Shown piece after piece: positions 7,967 through 18,067 of a DNA stretch of 64,000 bases (positions within the stretch are counted from its first letter, which is position 1; the number at the start of each line of letters is the position of its first letter). The position numbers were made by a program, and so were the translations under genes. The notes beneath the pieces were generated by a model. It was not told the origin of the DNA and did not search any database. It was given only the letters and a program-made list of their open reading frames with translations. Location: NCBI GenBank assembly GCA_947169265.1, contig CAMVPC010000010.1, positions 1-64,000 of the forward strand, read 5' to 3'. Origin of the DNA: an uncultured Prevotellaceae bacterium. Lineage in GTDB: Bacteria > Bacteroidota > Bacteroidia > Bacteroidales > Muribaculaceae.

Positions 7967-9124
7967 TTAGAAAGACACCTGCACCTGCGTGATCCACTCA
8001 TGCATATCGGGACCGGTGCGGCGGTCACGAAACACATATTGCGAGGCCACACGACAACGCTTATAAACCCAATATTGCAGCCCCACGAGGTAGCTGCACG
8101 TTGAAGTGGGGCGCGGCAGCATCTCCTGCTCGGCACGCGACAGCGTGGTGTTAGTGTTGAGGTGGTCGAAATCGAGCACCAGGTCGAGCTTGGGCAACGT
8201 GCGCAACGCCAGCTCCACATATCCGCCCCGACTGTTGACCTTACCGTCTTTTCCCCAAGCCCACTCGCCGCGCAGGTTCACCCTGCCGCGCTTGTACTCA
8301 AGTCCGGCGCTCCAGCGGTTGCGCGTATATTCTTCGCCCTCCTCCACGGTGTTAAACGGACTGTCGTTGCGGGCTCTTCCCTTGCCCACGATGCAGGAGG
8401 TGGACACGGTGAGGCCCTCAACAGGGCGCACGTTGAGCATAGCGATAAAGTCCTTGTGGCGGTTGTTGTCGCGCACATTGAGGCCGGCGCCGTTAAAGAC
8501 ACCCGCGCTATAGTTGAGCCAGTAGTGTCCATCGGGAGCACGGAACAAGTCGCCTGAGGCCATCAGTCCCAAGTCTCGACCGGCCATGTTGCCGTAAAGC
8601 GGGTCACCTGCGATACCGGCCAGGTAGCGGGTACTCTCGTTCATGCTGAGCGTGCCCAGCAATCGCGGCGAGATAATATTCTCGAGCATGAACGGCTGCT
8701 TGAATTGCCCGATGCGTAGCTTGAACTGCGGCACAAAGGCATATTGGATATAGAATTCCTGCAAATGCTTGGCGTAAGTCGAATTGGCCGCATCAACCAT
8801 AACAAAGGCCGTGAGCTTGGGCGTGAACTGGGCCTCGGCCATGAGGATGACACGACGGATGTTGAAATCGTTGGACGTGATGCCATGCTCATTGATGTAA
8901 TCGTAATCGACTTGGGCGTAGCCCGAAAACCGCAAGTTCACGGCATCGCCTATCGAAATTTTGAGCGGTTCGACCGGTTGCTCTCCATCGAGCGCCGTGA
9001 CGGCGTTCACCGCGCTGTCGCTCATCATTTGAAAGGACACTTTCACGGGAATATCGGCGGCAGATGCAGTCGTAACGGCCATCGCGACCCACGACAAAGC
9101 AAGCGCCAAAAAAAGTTTTTTCAT
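7967..9124 (-). CDS. OprO/OprP-type outer-membrane porin
   Basis: A signal peptide (MKKLFLALALSWVAMAVTTASA) is followed by a 360-aa mature protein with alternating beta-strand pattern. It contains family motifs such as NLRFSGYAQVDYDY, FNIRRVILMAEAQFTPKL, LRIGQFKQPF and GRDLGLMASGDLF, and a C-terminal strand ending QVQVSF with terminal Phe. This is the phosphate-selective porin O/P fold, a 16-strand barrel. Substrate is not known here; in Bacteroidota many homologues are general or unassigned porins. A BASS transporter follows in the same operon. A perfect 14-bp tandem duplication lies directly before the start codon. Confidence 0.85.
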   Translation of the reverse strand: MKKLFLALALSWVAMAVTTASAADIPVKVSFQMMSDSAVNAVTALDGEQPVEPLKISIGDAVNLRFSGYAQVDYDYINEHGITSNDFNIRRVILMAEAQFTPKLTAFVMVDAANSTYAKHLQEFYIQYAFVPQFKLRIGQFKQPFMLENIISPRLLGTLSMNESTRYLAGIAGDPLYGNMAGRDLGLMASGDLFRAPDGHYWLNYSAGVFNGAGLNVRDNNRHKDFIAMLNVRPVEGLTVSTSCIVGKGRARNDSPFNTVEEGEEYTRNRWSAGLEYKRGRVNLRGEWAWGKDGKVNSRGGYVELALRTLPKLDLVLDFDHLNTNTTLSRAEQEMLPRPTSTCSYLVGLQYWVYKRCRVASQYVFRDRRTGPDMHEWITQVQVSF

Positions 9125-9125
9125 C

Positions 9126-9153
9126 TTAGTAAGGGTTAGTTAGTAAGGGTTAG
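9126..9153. repeat. 14-bp perfect tandem duplication at the porin start
   Basis: Two identical adjacent copies of TTAGTAAGGGTTAG (plus-strand reading) occupy exactly the translation-initiation region of the porin gene, ending one base before its ATG. Confidence 0.85.
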
Positions 9154-9181
9154 AACAAATATTAAGAAGGTTTTGTGATTT

Positions 9182-9946
9182 TCACTTCATGTTGCGCACG
9201 CGCACCTCTATTCCTTTCTCGTCCTTGAGCAGGTCGACGACTTGTTCGATTGGCGTGTCGTTATAGTGATAGGGATAAAGGAAACGAGGCTTGAACAACC
9301 GCGCCGCGTGAGCCAACTGCTTGGGTGTCATCGTGTAAGGCTGGTTACATGGCAAGAAAGCCACGTCGATGTTGAGCAGCTGCGACATCTCGGGAATATC
9401 CTCGGTGTCGCCCGCGATATAGATGCGGAAACCGTCGAGTGTGAGCACATAGCCATTGTCGCGGCCACGCGGGTGAAACTGCTGGTGGGACGGCGTCGTG
9501 TTGTAAGCCGGCACGGCTTCCACGGTGATGTCGTCGCTCACACTGAGGCGACCGCCGTTCGACAGCGCGGTTCCACGCTTGAGCTTAGCGCGCACGGCGG
9601 CGTTGGTCACCAGGAGCGTATTGCTGTCGGTGAGCGCGTTGATGGCCGCGGTGTCGAAATGGTCAAAGTGTTCGTGGGTGACAAGGATAATGTCGGCCTT
9701 GCGCATCGTGGCATAGTTCGTCTCGGGCGGCAGCGACACCACGGGGTCGACTTGAATCGAAATAGAGTCGTACCGAATCTCGAGGGACGCGTGCTTAAAC
9801 AAATTGAAAATCACAGTTTTTCCACCGGGTGTGGTAAACGTGTCGTCGCCGACGAAAGCGGTGGTTTTGCCGTTGCCACAAGCGCCGAGCACACTCATTG
9901 AGGCCATTGTCATAGCCATAATCGATTTTTTAAAGAAACGTTTCAT
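9182..9946 (-). CDS. MBL-fold metal-dependent hydrolase, lipoprotein
   Basis: The N-terminus has a lipoprotein signal ending VLGAC. The mature protein is a metallo-beta-lactamase fold close to the UlaG-like group. It has the metal motif THEHFDHFD (HxHxDH), a later GDTEDIPEM aspartate and a C-terminal YPYHY histidine. That set suggests two bound metal ions. UlaG-like enzymes hydrolyse lactones and various phosphoesters or phosphodiesters, and the substrate here is unknown. The protein is probably anchored in the periplasm. It is transcribed in the same direction as the porin but separated by about 57 bp, and divergently from the giant surface gene. Confidence 0.82.
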   Translation of the reverse strand: MKRFFKKSIMAMTMASMSVLGACGNGKTTAFVGDDTFTTPGGKTVIFNLFKHASLEIRYDSISIQVDPVVSLPPETNYATMRKADIILVTHEHFDHFDTAAINALTDSNTLLVTNAAVRAKLKRGTALSNGGRLSVSDDITVEAVPAYNTTPSHQQFHPRGRDNGYVLTLDGFRIYIAGDTEDIPEMSQLLNIDVAFLPCNQPYTMTPKQLAHAARLFKPRFLYPYHYNDTPIEQVVDLLKDEKGIEVRVRNMK

Positions 9947-10012
9947 TATATTATTAACGCATTTTAATAAAAAAAATTATAGGTTAAAGGCTGTGTTTAT
10001 TGAATTTTTTTG

Positions 10013-10020
10013 TAAATTTG
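10013..10020 (+). promoter_or_regulatory. -7 box for the giant surface protein gene
   Basis: TAAATTTG with an adjacent T-rich upstream tract; the -33 element is not clear. It would give a leader of about 85-90 nt before the ATG. Confidence 0.45.
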
Positions 10021-10071
10021 TGGCGTGCTTATTCGTTTTCGTTGAATTTTTATTAAATACCCCCAATAACC

Positions 10072-10110
10072 ATGCCACGCTCCCCTGTGAGCGGGGCGCA
10101 AATTAATTAG
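10072..10110 (+). other. 12-codon upstream ORF in the leader of the giant gene
   Basis: ATG CCA CGC ... ATT AAT TAG is an open 12-codon frame ending 4 bp before the main ATG. It contains a CCCC/GGGG pair that could fold. It may be chance, but the position would allow translational coupling. Confidence 0.2.
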
Positions 10111-10114
10111 CGAT

Positions 10115-13100
10115 ATGAGAAAACTACTGACAATTTCCCTGGCATTGGCGGTGTGTATCTTGGCAATGGCGGCGACAGTGAGCGCGACGCCCGTCAAGAT
10201 ATACGTCAAAGCCAATGCGGCGCCCAAGCTCTACGTTTGGGATAGCCAAGGCGCCAAACTCAACGGCGAGTGGCCGGGCGGTGAGATGACCGAGACGGTT
10301 ACCATCGGCACCGAGTCGTGGTGGGTAAGTTCAACGGCCTACGAGGACGTGAACATTATCCTGAACAACGGCTCGGATCAAACCGACGACATCGTTGTGA
10401 CAAAAGACAACAACATGTTTGTCTACAATGGCTTCACCAACTACTATCCGGTGAACTACCGTGACGACGGCGTGTTTGCTTACGCCGTCGACAACAACAA
10501 CTGGAGCCAAATGTATGCCTACGCCTGGAAAGGCGAGCAAAAAAACGCCGAATGGCCCGGCCAACAGATGACACTCGTGGGATTCAAGGACGGACACGGC
10601 GTTTACCTGTGGACGACAAATGACCTGCCGTTCGTGCCCGAAAATGTGATTTTCACAAATAACAGCGGCCAGCAGACTAACGACATTCCGTTCTTAAACG
10701 GCAGTTTCTACGAGACCTCGGCAATCGTAAATGACAAGTGCGACGCCACGGCCGACGCCACCTACCCGCTGTTGGCCATCGACGAGGCGCATTTTCCCGA
10801 CGTCAACTTCCGCGCGTTGCTGGGTGAGGATTTTTACACCCACAGCCAAGTTTCGGCCTATCGGCAAAAGGGCTACCACCCCGACAAGCGCAACACCGTC
10901 GTGCCCCAATGGAGTGACCAAGAGCAGCAAAACCTTGCCGGCTCGATTAAAAACCTCGATGGCATCCAGTATCTCAAGAACCTGGAACGCTTCGTCATTC
11001 GCGGCGGTGAGCTGGAAGGCACCATCGACATCAGCAAGAACAAAAGCCTCGTGGAATTTGAGTGCACCGACAACTTTGTCGAGAACCTGATTCTTGGCGA
11101 CCTGCCCACGCTGGATAGGCTCTCGTGCCATTACAACAGAATTTCGAACATCAACTTGAGCGGTGTGCCCAATCTGACAAACTTAAACCTGTTTGTGAAC
11201 GAGCTTACGAGCTTAGACATTTCCAGCCTTTACAAGCTGAAGTATCTTCAAGTTTCGAGGAACAACATCAGCTCTATCACATTCGGCAACGAGCCTTATA
11301 CCGAGATGAGAGACGTCATGGTGTCGTTCAACAATCTCACCTCGTTCGACGCCTCGCGATTCCCCAATCTGGAGGCTCTGGCCATCAACAACAATCCGGG
11401 CATCAGCGAATTCACGTTTCCGGCGTCAAACAATATAAACATGCTATTGTGCAACGATTGCAACATCAGTTCGCTCCCGCTTGATAACGCCTCAGGGTTG
11501 TACTATCTTTTAGCGCACAACAATCCGTTGACATCCATCGACTTGAGCGCGGTCCCCAACCTTGCGGCAATCGACATCTATGGCACAAATATTTCAAGCC
11601 TCGACTTATCGAGCACACCCGGATTGGGCTACTTCAAGATGCGCAACCCGCATGTGGTTAGCACAACTAAGGACTTCAACGAGAACTCGGTATTTATGGG
11701 CACTCCCGGATGGCAGGACGATGATATCGAGATAGGAGTCATCAGCCCTAACGGTCGCGCCATCGCCAGTCCGCAGGCAATGATGAACGACGGCAACACT
11801 ATCTATTACTACGACCTCACGGGCGACAACAGCCTTACCAACGTGGTGGGTGACGGCTTTGACGTGTCGAAAGTGACCTCATTCGTCGACGCCACCGTAG
11901 TACAAGCCGGCCAAAAGTTGCCCGACAATGTGCCTTCTTACGTTCAAAACATTGACCCCAACAGCCTCAGCGGCGACATCCTTGTGGTCGACCCCGAAAA
12001 GAAAAGGTTCGCCTGCATGATGAGCACCGGTTTTGTGAGCAACATGGGCGGCGCATCCCCCGCACCTCGCCTTAAGAGTCCCCGCCTCAAGGAGAGCTCT
12101 GATGAGGAAGATATCGAAATTACCGATGCCGCAACACTCAATGAGATGTTTGGCACCGCCGAGATTAATTTTGAATGGGCTATTCCCGCACCTCCGGCCG
12201 AACCGGTCGCCATCGCGTTCACGCCGGCGAGCGGCAGCACGTTGCGCTATGGCCGCGAGGTCACCATCGCGGCACCCGAACTGGGCACGTGGGGCGTCGA
12301 CTACGAGATATTCTACACGCTCGACGGCACTGATCCCTCCAATGAAGTGAACTACGACAACGGCGGTTCCACCTATAAATATAAAGGCGGCATCAGCATT
12401 AACAACGACGACGGCACAGTGGCCACCGCAATCCGCGCCAAGGCTTACCAAAGCACTGGCAATGGCGTGAGCGTCGTGGGCGAGGCCACTTACAACGTGA
12501 TGCGTCAACAGCCCATGGAGTTTGAGCGCATCACCAGTGTCGCCGACCTTGAGCCCGGCAAGCACTACCTCTTTGTGGGCGACGACGAAGAACTCGACGA
12601 GAACGACAAGCCCACCGGCGATGTCACGACATACGCCGCCGGCTTCGAGAAATTTGAGACACGCTACCAGTATCACGCGCTCAACAGCTGCACCGACTTC
12701 ACGAAAGCCAACGACATCATCAGTCTCACGCCCAACTACTTCGTCGAACCTTTCACCATGAGCGACGACGGTAATGGCAAGTACCTGTTTACCAGCGACG
12801 AAGGCCTGCAGGTCACGGTTATCGACGACCAGGTGAGCGAGATGTACGGCTTGACCCTTTCATCGACAGGTACCCCGGCCGCCATCACCTTTGATAACGA
12901 CGGCTATGCCGTAGTGAACTTCAACAACTATGCCGGCCTGATGGCCATGAACTACGGTAAGCGTGTCGACTTCCTCGTCTACACCGGGCACAAGGACGAC
13001 GACACACGCAAGCTGCAACTGTGGAAAGAGAAACCGCGCCAGTTGCAGGACATCACCTTCGACGTGGCCGACGGCTCAACCGTGCGTTACGGCCACAAGG

Positions 13101-16100
13101 TTCTCTTGAGTAATCCCGATGTGGACCTCGAAGATTGCTATTTGCACTATACAATCGACGGCAGCGACCCCGTGCCCGGCAACGGCGTGACGCGCACATG
13201 TTCACGCACCGACCTACTCGAAGTCACCAACGACGCCACTTACAAGCTGCTGTATTATAATAACGTCACCCACCAACCCGCGTGCAACGTAACTCCCATT
13301 ACGCTTCACCTGGCCACACAACCCGGCCTGCGTGCCCAGCTCGTAACCAGCGTCGACGACCTTGTCGCCGGCCAACAATATCTCATCGTCAACAAGGAGG
13401 TCGACAAAGACGGTAGCTTCTACACGGCTATGGGCGCTTATAATAACACCGGTTACAAGAATGGTCCCGCACTGGGTATCGAAGACTATGGCTTGAAAGA
13501 GAAAGCATGGGCCGACCTCAACTTGGAGGACAATAAGGGCAACGAAATACACCTCGTGCCCGACGCCGACGGTGTAATCACCCTTGACCCGAACTACTTC
13601 CCCGAACCCTATATTTTGGAAGGTGGCGAAGGCGCTTGGACATTCAAGAACGTGACTTTCGGCACCTACGTGCACAACACCGGCATTGCCAGCGAGCGTG
13701 CCAACCTCACGATATTCGACCTCGCGGCCGAACCTTCGACGGCAGCCATCGCCATCGCGGCCGACGGCGCGGCCACTATCTCCTTCGATAACGGCAACCT
13801 GGTGCTTATCGACCACGATAAAGACCGCTTCAACGGCGCCACGCCCGCCGGCGTGCCCGACGACCAGTGGATACAACTCTACCGCGTCATACCCGACGAG
13901 CCGGCAGCCATAGTATTCTCACCGGCGAGCGGCAACACGATTCGCTATGGCCGCACGGTCACCATCGAGGCGCCCGAACTGGGCACTTGGGGCACCGACT
14001 ATGAGGTATATTACACCCTCGACGGCACCGACCCCGCCAGTGAGGAGAACTACTACAACGGCGGTTCCACCTATCGTCTCACCAAGGACGGAATCATCAT
14101 TGGCGACGACGAAGGCACCAATGGCACATCCATCCGTGCCCGCGCTTACCAAACCGGCGGCAATGGCATGAGCGTTGTGGGCGAGGCCACCTACACGGCC
14201 CTGGCGCAACAACCGCTCACATTCACGCAAATCACCAGCGAGGATGACCTTGAGGCGGGAGCACATTACCTTATCGTGGCCAGCGTGGTCGACGGCGGCC
14301 AAAAATTCAACATCTGCGCGGCCTCGTTCGAAGAATACGACTCACGCGAGATGACCACCTGCCTGCGCTCGGCATTTGACGAGGCCGAAGCCGAAAATGG
14401 CGTTATCAGCCTCACGCCCTACTACCTTGCCGAGCCTTTCGTGCTGAACGGCAACGCCACCGACGGATGGACCTTCACAAGCACCGAGGGCCTGCAAATT
14501 ACACCGCAAGCACGCTCGGCCGAGGCGCTCGCCAACAACGAGTACGTCGACCCGGCAGGCGAGATGGACCTCACGCTGGCACAACAGGGCAGCACGGCAC
14601 GCATCACCTTTGACCAGGACGGCTACGCCGATATCGCCTTCGACGGCTACGAGGGACGCATCGCTTTCATGAACCACGACGACGACGGCTTCTTCTACCG
14701 TCCCGCCGCCAGCGATGACTACCAGGATGGAGTCGTCCACATCGAACTGTGGAAGGCTTCGCTGCCCGAGCTCACGTTCAGCGTGCCCAGCGGCAGTGTC
14801 GTGCGTTACGCGCGCCCGATGAAAGCCATCTGCGACGCTCTGGGTACCTACGGCACCGACTTCTATGTGTACTACACCATCGACGGTAGCGACCCCGTGC
14901 CCGAGGAGACCGGGAATTGCTTCGAATTCCACGAGAACGCTTGGGAGCGCGACCCGTTCGTCAACGAGCGCACCAGCGGCAAGACCATTCGCGCCCGCGC
15001 TTTCCATTACGACCGCAACACGTGGCAGTACGACGGGCAGATGAGCCAAATCGCCGAGGTCACCTACACCCTGCTACCGCAAGAGGAACTCACCGTCGAG
15101 AAAATCACCAGCGTCGACCAGCTCAAGGACGGTGGACAATATGTCATCATGATGCACGGCATCGTCGAGGACCATGGCGAGACCGAGGAATACTACATCC
15201 CCGCCGCGTTTGAAGACGTGCAGGAGCGCGAGGCGACCACCTTGCTGCACAGCGACTGGGAACTGCCTCAACCCGAGAATGGCGCGCTCACGCTCACACC
15301 GTATTATCGCACCGAGATTTACACCCTCGGCGGCAATGCCACCGAAGGATGGAAATTCACGAGTACCGAAGGACTGCAAATCATCCCGCAGATACCCGTC
15401 GGAGAACCGCGACCCGCGCCTCACGGCAACCGGGAGCCGGATGCCAGCATAGGGCGTCCCGAGGGCGAACTTGACTTGACGCTTGCCGCCGAGGGCGGTA
15501 CTGCCGACATCACGTTCGACGAGAACGGCTATGCCACCATCGTCTTTGAGGGCTTCACCGGCCGTGTGGCCTTCCAGAACGACGATGACGACGGCTTCGT
15601 CTACCGCCCGGCAAGCAGCGACGACTTCCGCGAAGGCATGCGTTACATCGAACTGTGGATGGTGCAACAGCCTGTAACCACAGTCGAAACCACACCCACT
15701 GTGGCCGACGGCACGGCCGTACACTACGGTCAACCCGTCGAAATCGCCTACGAGGGCCGCGCCGCGGGCGACCGCTTCTACTACACGACCGACGGCACCG
15801 AGCCCACCGTGGGCGGCGCCACGACGCGCAACGGCTGGTCAAACAACTGGTTCCTGATTACCGTCGAAGGCACTTACAAATTCTTGTTCACCGACGAGCA
15901 AGGCACTCCCAAGGCCACCGGCGAAGCCGCTTACACGCTGCTCGACGACCAGCAACACCTCTACGGCCGTCTCGTCACGAGCGAGGACCAGCTGGTGGCC
16001 GGCGAGCAATACTTCATCGTCAGCGGTGAGTACTTCAATGGCGAAATCAACGGCACCACTTACGAGAACCTCTTCGTGCCCAACGAGGGCATGACGCCGT

Positions 16101-17818
16101 TCACCGAGCCGCGCACCGGCTACTGTTCGGTGGGCCGCAAGGGCTTGTTTGAGTACAAAGAGAGCGACAGCAGCTACTTCGACTTCCACGGCGACGACAG
16201 CAAGGGCGACAACGACGCGAGCCTTGAGGTGATGAGCATCGAGCACCTCGACATGATTGACGTGCACGAGCGCTTCGAGAACTACATCAACCACTACTTC
16301 ATCGAGCCTTACACCCTGGGCGGACAAGCCGGTGCGTGGACGATGACCAACACCCTGGGCACCTCGCTCGGCACCGACGGCCTGCAGTTCAATCCCGGCG
16401 ACGGTGACAACAACCACAAGTACCACCTCACGCTGGGAGTCACTCCCGCACCCATGACAATAGCCATCGGGGCCGACGGCGAGGCCACCCTGCAAATCGA
16501 CGGCAAGACGCTTGTCAACGACGACTTCGTGGCTTACAGCCTCACGAGCCGCAATGTGGCCGACTACCGCGAGAGCTACCCGCCCTTGCGCCTCTACCGC
16601 GTGTACCGGGGTGTTCCGGTGACGCTCGCCGAATTCATCGAGACCGAGCCCGACGGCGAAACCCAGTATGTCATCGACGAGGACCTCACGGTGATGCTCG
16701 TCAGGGAAGATGTGGAATGGCACGAAACAACCGACAATGGCGGTTATGAAGGCGAAGGATGGGGACTGCTTGTGCTGCGCGACGACGCGCAATCACTTGC
16801 CCCGTTCTACAGCCAACCGGGCGCCAACCAAAAGGAATACACCATCGAGGGCGCCAAAGCCAGTGGCGGCAACCAAGCCGACTACCGTCAAAACAACTGG
16901 TTGCACTATTCGTTGCACGACTACACGGGCGAGAACAACACCCACAAGCACATCGACATGAGCAATTACCGCACCGGCGACGTCATCAAGGCCGGCACGC
17001 TCACGGGTATCCACTGGAGCGAAGGACCGTTGATGGCGACACTCACCACCGGCGACGGTTACACTTGGCCCCAAAAGAAGATGGACGGCGAAGTTCCCGT
17101 CAAGGGCGACACCACGCTCAACTTCTACTGCCCGGCCAACTTCCTGCTTGAGAACCTCAACTGGAACAACGTGGCCGGCGCATGCAAGTACTTCTTCATG
17201 ACCCCGAAGCAATTTGAGGTGGCCACAATGACCTGGGCCGTTTACGACGAAATGGAACTTGGCGGCGAAACCGCGGGCGCGTTCTTCGTGCCGCAAAAGG
17301 CCGACGCCAACCAAGACGACGAGACTCCGGCACACAATGGCGCCGACCTCAACGGCGGTGTGTCGCTGGCATGGATGAACTCGATGTGTCAAGGCACTTA
17401 CACCGACGAGAGCAACAACGAGGTGGGCATCGCCAAAGATACCCGACCCGGCGTTATCTTCAAGCCCGGCAAGGCCTACGAAATGAAGGTGTGGATAGCA
17501 CATTCGGGCGAATCGGCACCCGACACCGAGCTCGGCGGCCAAGCAACGCCCGCGCCACGGCGCGCCCCCAGCCGCGTGGAGCCCAAGTCCAACAAGCTCA
17601 GCGGCAATTTCATGGTATTTCCGGTTGAGGTGCACGCCATGGAGAGTGTCATCACCGGCGTTGACCAAATCACCCGCGACAGTAGCATGAAACAGGTGAA
17701 AGCGGTGCGCTTCTACAACGTGGCAGGCGTCGAGACGCGTGAGGCACAACCCGGTGTCAACATCGTCGTCACCGAATATACCGACGGCACCACATCCACC
17801 GCTAAGATACTGAAATAA
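10115..17818 (+). CDS. giant multidomain surface protein (CBM26-like, LRR, five repeat units)
   Basis: The 2567-aa protein has a Sec signal (cleavage near VSA). Two CBM26-like starch-binding modules follow at about residues 26-108 and 116-204 (each with a LNGEWPGG or NAEWPGQQ motif), then leucine-rich repeats at about 282-509. Five tandem units then occur. Each starts with a chitobiase-C-terminal/Fn3_assoc-like module containing YTLDGTDP or a variant. These motifs are encoded near 12310, 13148, 14008, 14870 and 15780. Each module is followed by a roughly 180-aa module opening ITSxxDLxxGxxYLIV. A unique region spans about 2167-2462. The last 40 residues (FYNVAGVETREAQPGVNIVV...) look like a C-terminal sorting tail. 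No catalytic domain was recognised. It probably binds polysaccharide or other surfaces. A strong terminator follows. Confidence 0.85.
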   Translation: MRKLLTISLALAVCILAMAATVSATPVKIYVKANAAPKLYVWDSQGAKLNGEWPGGEMTETVTIGTESWWVSSTAYEDVNIILNNGSDQTDDIVVTKDNNMFVYNGFTNYYPVNYRDDGVFAYAVDNNNWSQMYAYAWKGEQKNAEWPGQQMTLVGFKDGHGVYLWTTNDLPFVPENVIFTNNSGQQTNDIPFLNGSFYETSAIVNDKCDATADATYPLLAIDEAHFPDVNFRALLGEDFYTHSQVSAYRQKGYHPDKRNTVVPQWSDQEQQNLAGSIKNLDGIQYLKNLERFVIRGGELEGTIDISKNKSLVEFECTDNFVENLILGDLPTLDRLSCHYNRISNINLSGVPNLTNLNLFVNELTSLDISSLYKLKYLQVSRNNISSITFGNEPYTEMRDVMVSFNNLTSFDASRFPNLEALAINNNPGISEFTFPASNNINMLLCNDCNISSLPLDNASGLYYLLAHNNPLTSIDLSAVPNLAAIDIYGTNISSLDLSSTPGLGYFKMRNPHVVSTTKDFNENSVFMGTPGWQDDDIEIGVISPNGRAIASPQAMMNDGNTIYYYDLTGDNSLTNVVGDGFDVSKVTSFVDATVVQAGQKLPDNVPSYVQNIDPNSLSGDILVVDPEKKRFACMMSTGFVSNMGGASPAPRLKSPRLKESSDEEDIEITDAATLNEMFGTAEINFEWAIPAPPAEPVAIAFTPASGSTLRYGREVTIAAPELGTWGVDYEIFYTLDGTDPSNEVNYDNGGSTYKYKGGISINNDDGTVATAIRAKAYQSTGNGVSVVGEATYNVMRQQPMEFERITSVADLEPGKHYLFVGDDEELDENDKPTGDVTTYAAGFEKFETRYQYHALNSCTDFTKANDIISLTPNYFVEPFTMSDDGNGKYLFTSDEGLQVTVIDDQVSEMYGLTLSSTGTPAAITFDNDGYAVVNFNNYAGLMAMNYGKRVDFLVYTGHKDDDTRKLQLWKEKPRQLQDITFDVADGSTVRYGHKVLLSNPDVDLEDCYLHYTIDGSDPVPGNGVTRTCSRTDLLEVTNDATYKLLYYNNVTHQPACNVTPITLHLATQPGLRAQLVTSVDDLVAGQQYLIVNKEVDKDGSFYTAMGAYNNTGYKNGPALGIEDYGLKEKAWADLNLEDNKGNEIHLVPDADGVITLDPNYFPEPYILEGGEGAWTFKNVTFGTYVHNTGIASERANLTIFDLAAEPSTAAIAIAADGAATISFDNGNLVLIDHDKDRFNGATPAGVPDDQWIQLYRVIPDEPAAIVFSPASGNTIRYGRTVTIEAPELGTWGTDYEVYYTLDGTDPASEENYYNGGSTYRLTKDGIIIGDDEGTNGTSIRARAYQTGGNGMSVVGEATYTALAQQPLTFTQITSEDDLEAGAHYLIVASVVDGGQKFNICAASFEEYDSREMTTCLRSAFDEAEAENGVISLTPYYLAEPFVLNGNATDGWTFTSTEGLQITPQARSAEALANNEYVDPAGEMDLTLAQQGSTARITFDQDGYADIAFDGYEGRIAFMNHDDDGFFYRPAASDDYQDGVVHIELWKASLPELTFSVPSGSVVRYARPMKAICDALGTYGTDFYVYYTIDGSDPVPEETGNCFEFHENAWERDPFVNERTSGKTIRARAFHYDRNTWQYDGQMSQIAEVTYTLLPQEELTVEKITSVDQLKDGGQYVIMMHGIVEDHGETEEYYIPAAFEDVQEREATTLLHSDWELPQPENGALTLTPYYRTEIYTLGGNATEGWKFTSTEGLQIIPQIPVGEPRPAPHGNREPDASIGRPEGELDLTLAAEGGTADITFDENGYATIVFEGFTGRVAFQNDDDDGFVYRPASSDDFREGMRYIELWMVQQPVTTVETTPTVADGTAVHYGQPVEIAYEGRAAGDRFYYTTDGTEPTVGGATTRNGWSNNWFLITVEGTYKFLFTDEQGTPKATGEAAYTLLDDQQHLYGRLVTSEDQLVAGEQYFIVSGEYFNGEINGTTYENLFVPNEGMTPFTEPRTGYCSVGRKGLFEYKESDSSYFDFHGDDSKGDNDASLEVMSIEHLDMIDVHERFENYINHYFIEPYTLGGQAGAWTMTNTLGTSLGTDGLQFNPGDGDNNHKYHLTLGVTPAPMTIAIGADGEATLQIDGKTLVNDDFVAYSLTSRNVADYRESYPPLRLYRVYRGVPVTLAEFIETEPDGETQYVIDEDLTVMLVREDVEWHETTDNGGYEGEGWGLLVLRDDAQSLAPFYSQPGANQKEYTIEGAKASGGNQADYRQNNWLHYSLHDYTGENNTHKHIDMSNYRTGDVIKAGTLTGIHWSEGPLMATLTTGDGYTWPQKKMDGEVPVKGDTTLNFYCPANFLLENLNWNNVAGACKYFFMTPKQFEVATMTWAVYDEMELGGETAGAFFVPQKADANQDDETPAHNGADLNGGVSLAWMNSMCQGTYTDESNNEVGIAKDTRPGVIFKPGKAYEMKVWIAHSGESAPDTELGGQATPAPRRAPSRVEPKSNKLSGNFMVFPVEVHAMESVITGVDQITRDSSMKQVKAVRFYNVAGVETREAQPGVNIVVTEYTDGTTSTAKILK

Positions 17819-17837
17819 AACATCCTACCCCATCCTC

Positions 17838-17876
17838 AATAAGGGTGCCGACAAAAGTTGGCACCCTTATTATTTT
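17838..17876 (+). terminator. intrinsic terminator after the giant gene
   Basis: A 15-bp stem with one G-T pair (AATAAGGGTGCCGAC / GTTGGCACCCTTATT), an AAAA loop and a downstream T-rich tail. Confidence 0.9.
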
Positions 17877-18055
17877 GATACATTCGCAAAAAATCACTAC
17901 TTTGCTTTCCCCATCAATTTCACCACCAATTTCACCATCACCGCCGGCAAACCACCGTGATGCCGCCACTCTCGGCGGCGCCCTATCTGGCTTCCAAAGC
18001 CCTCCTCCCGACCGAAAAGATTCATGATTTTTGGGCCTACTTTCAAAAGATTTTA

Positions 18056-18063
18056 TATCTTTG
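18056..18063 (+). promoter_or_regulatory. -7 box almost touching the start of the cytidylate-kinase-like gene
   Basis: TATCTTTG ends only 4 bases before the ATG. If the usual spacing to the transcription start holds, the mRNA would be leaderless or nearly so. Confidence 0.5.
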
Positions 18064-18067
18064 CGCT

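Noticed and set aside
17957-18067. Upstream ATG of the cytidylate-kinase-like frame
   Set aside because: The sequence is low-complexity and includes the probable -7 box, and family proteins begin at the later ATG.
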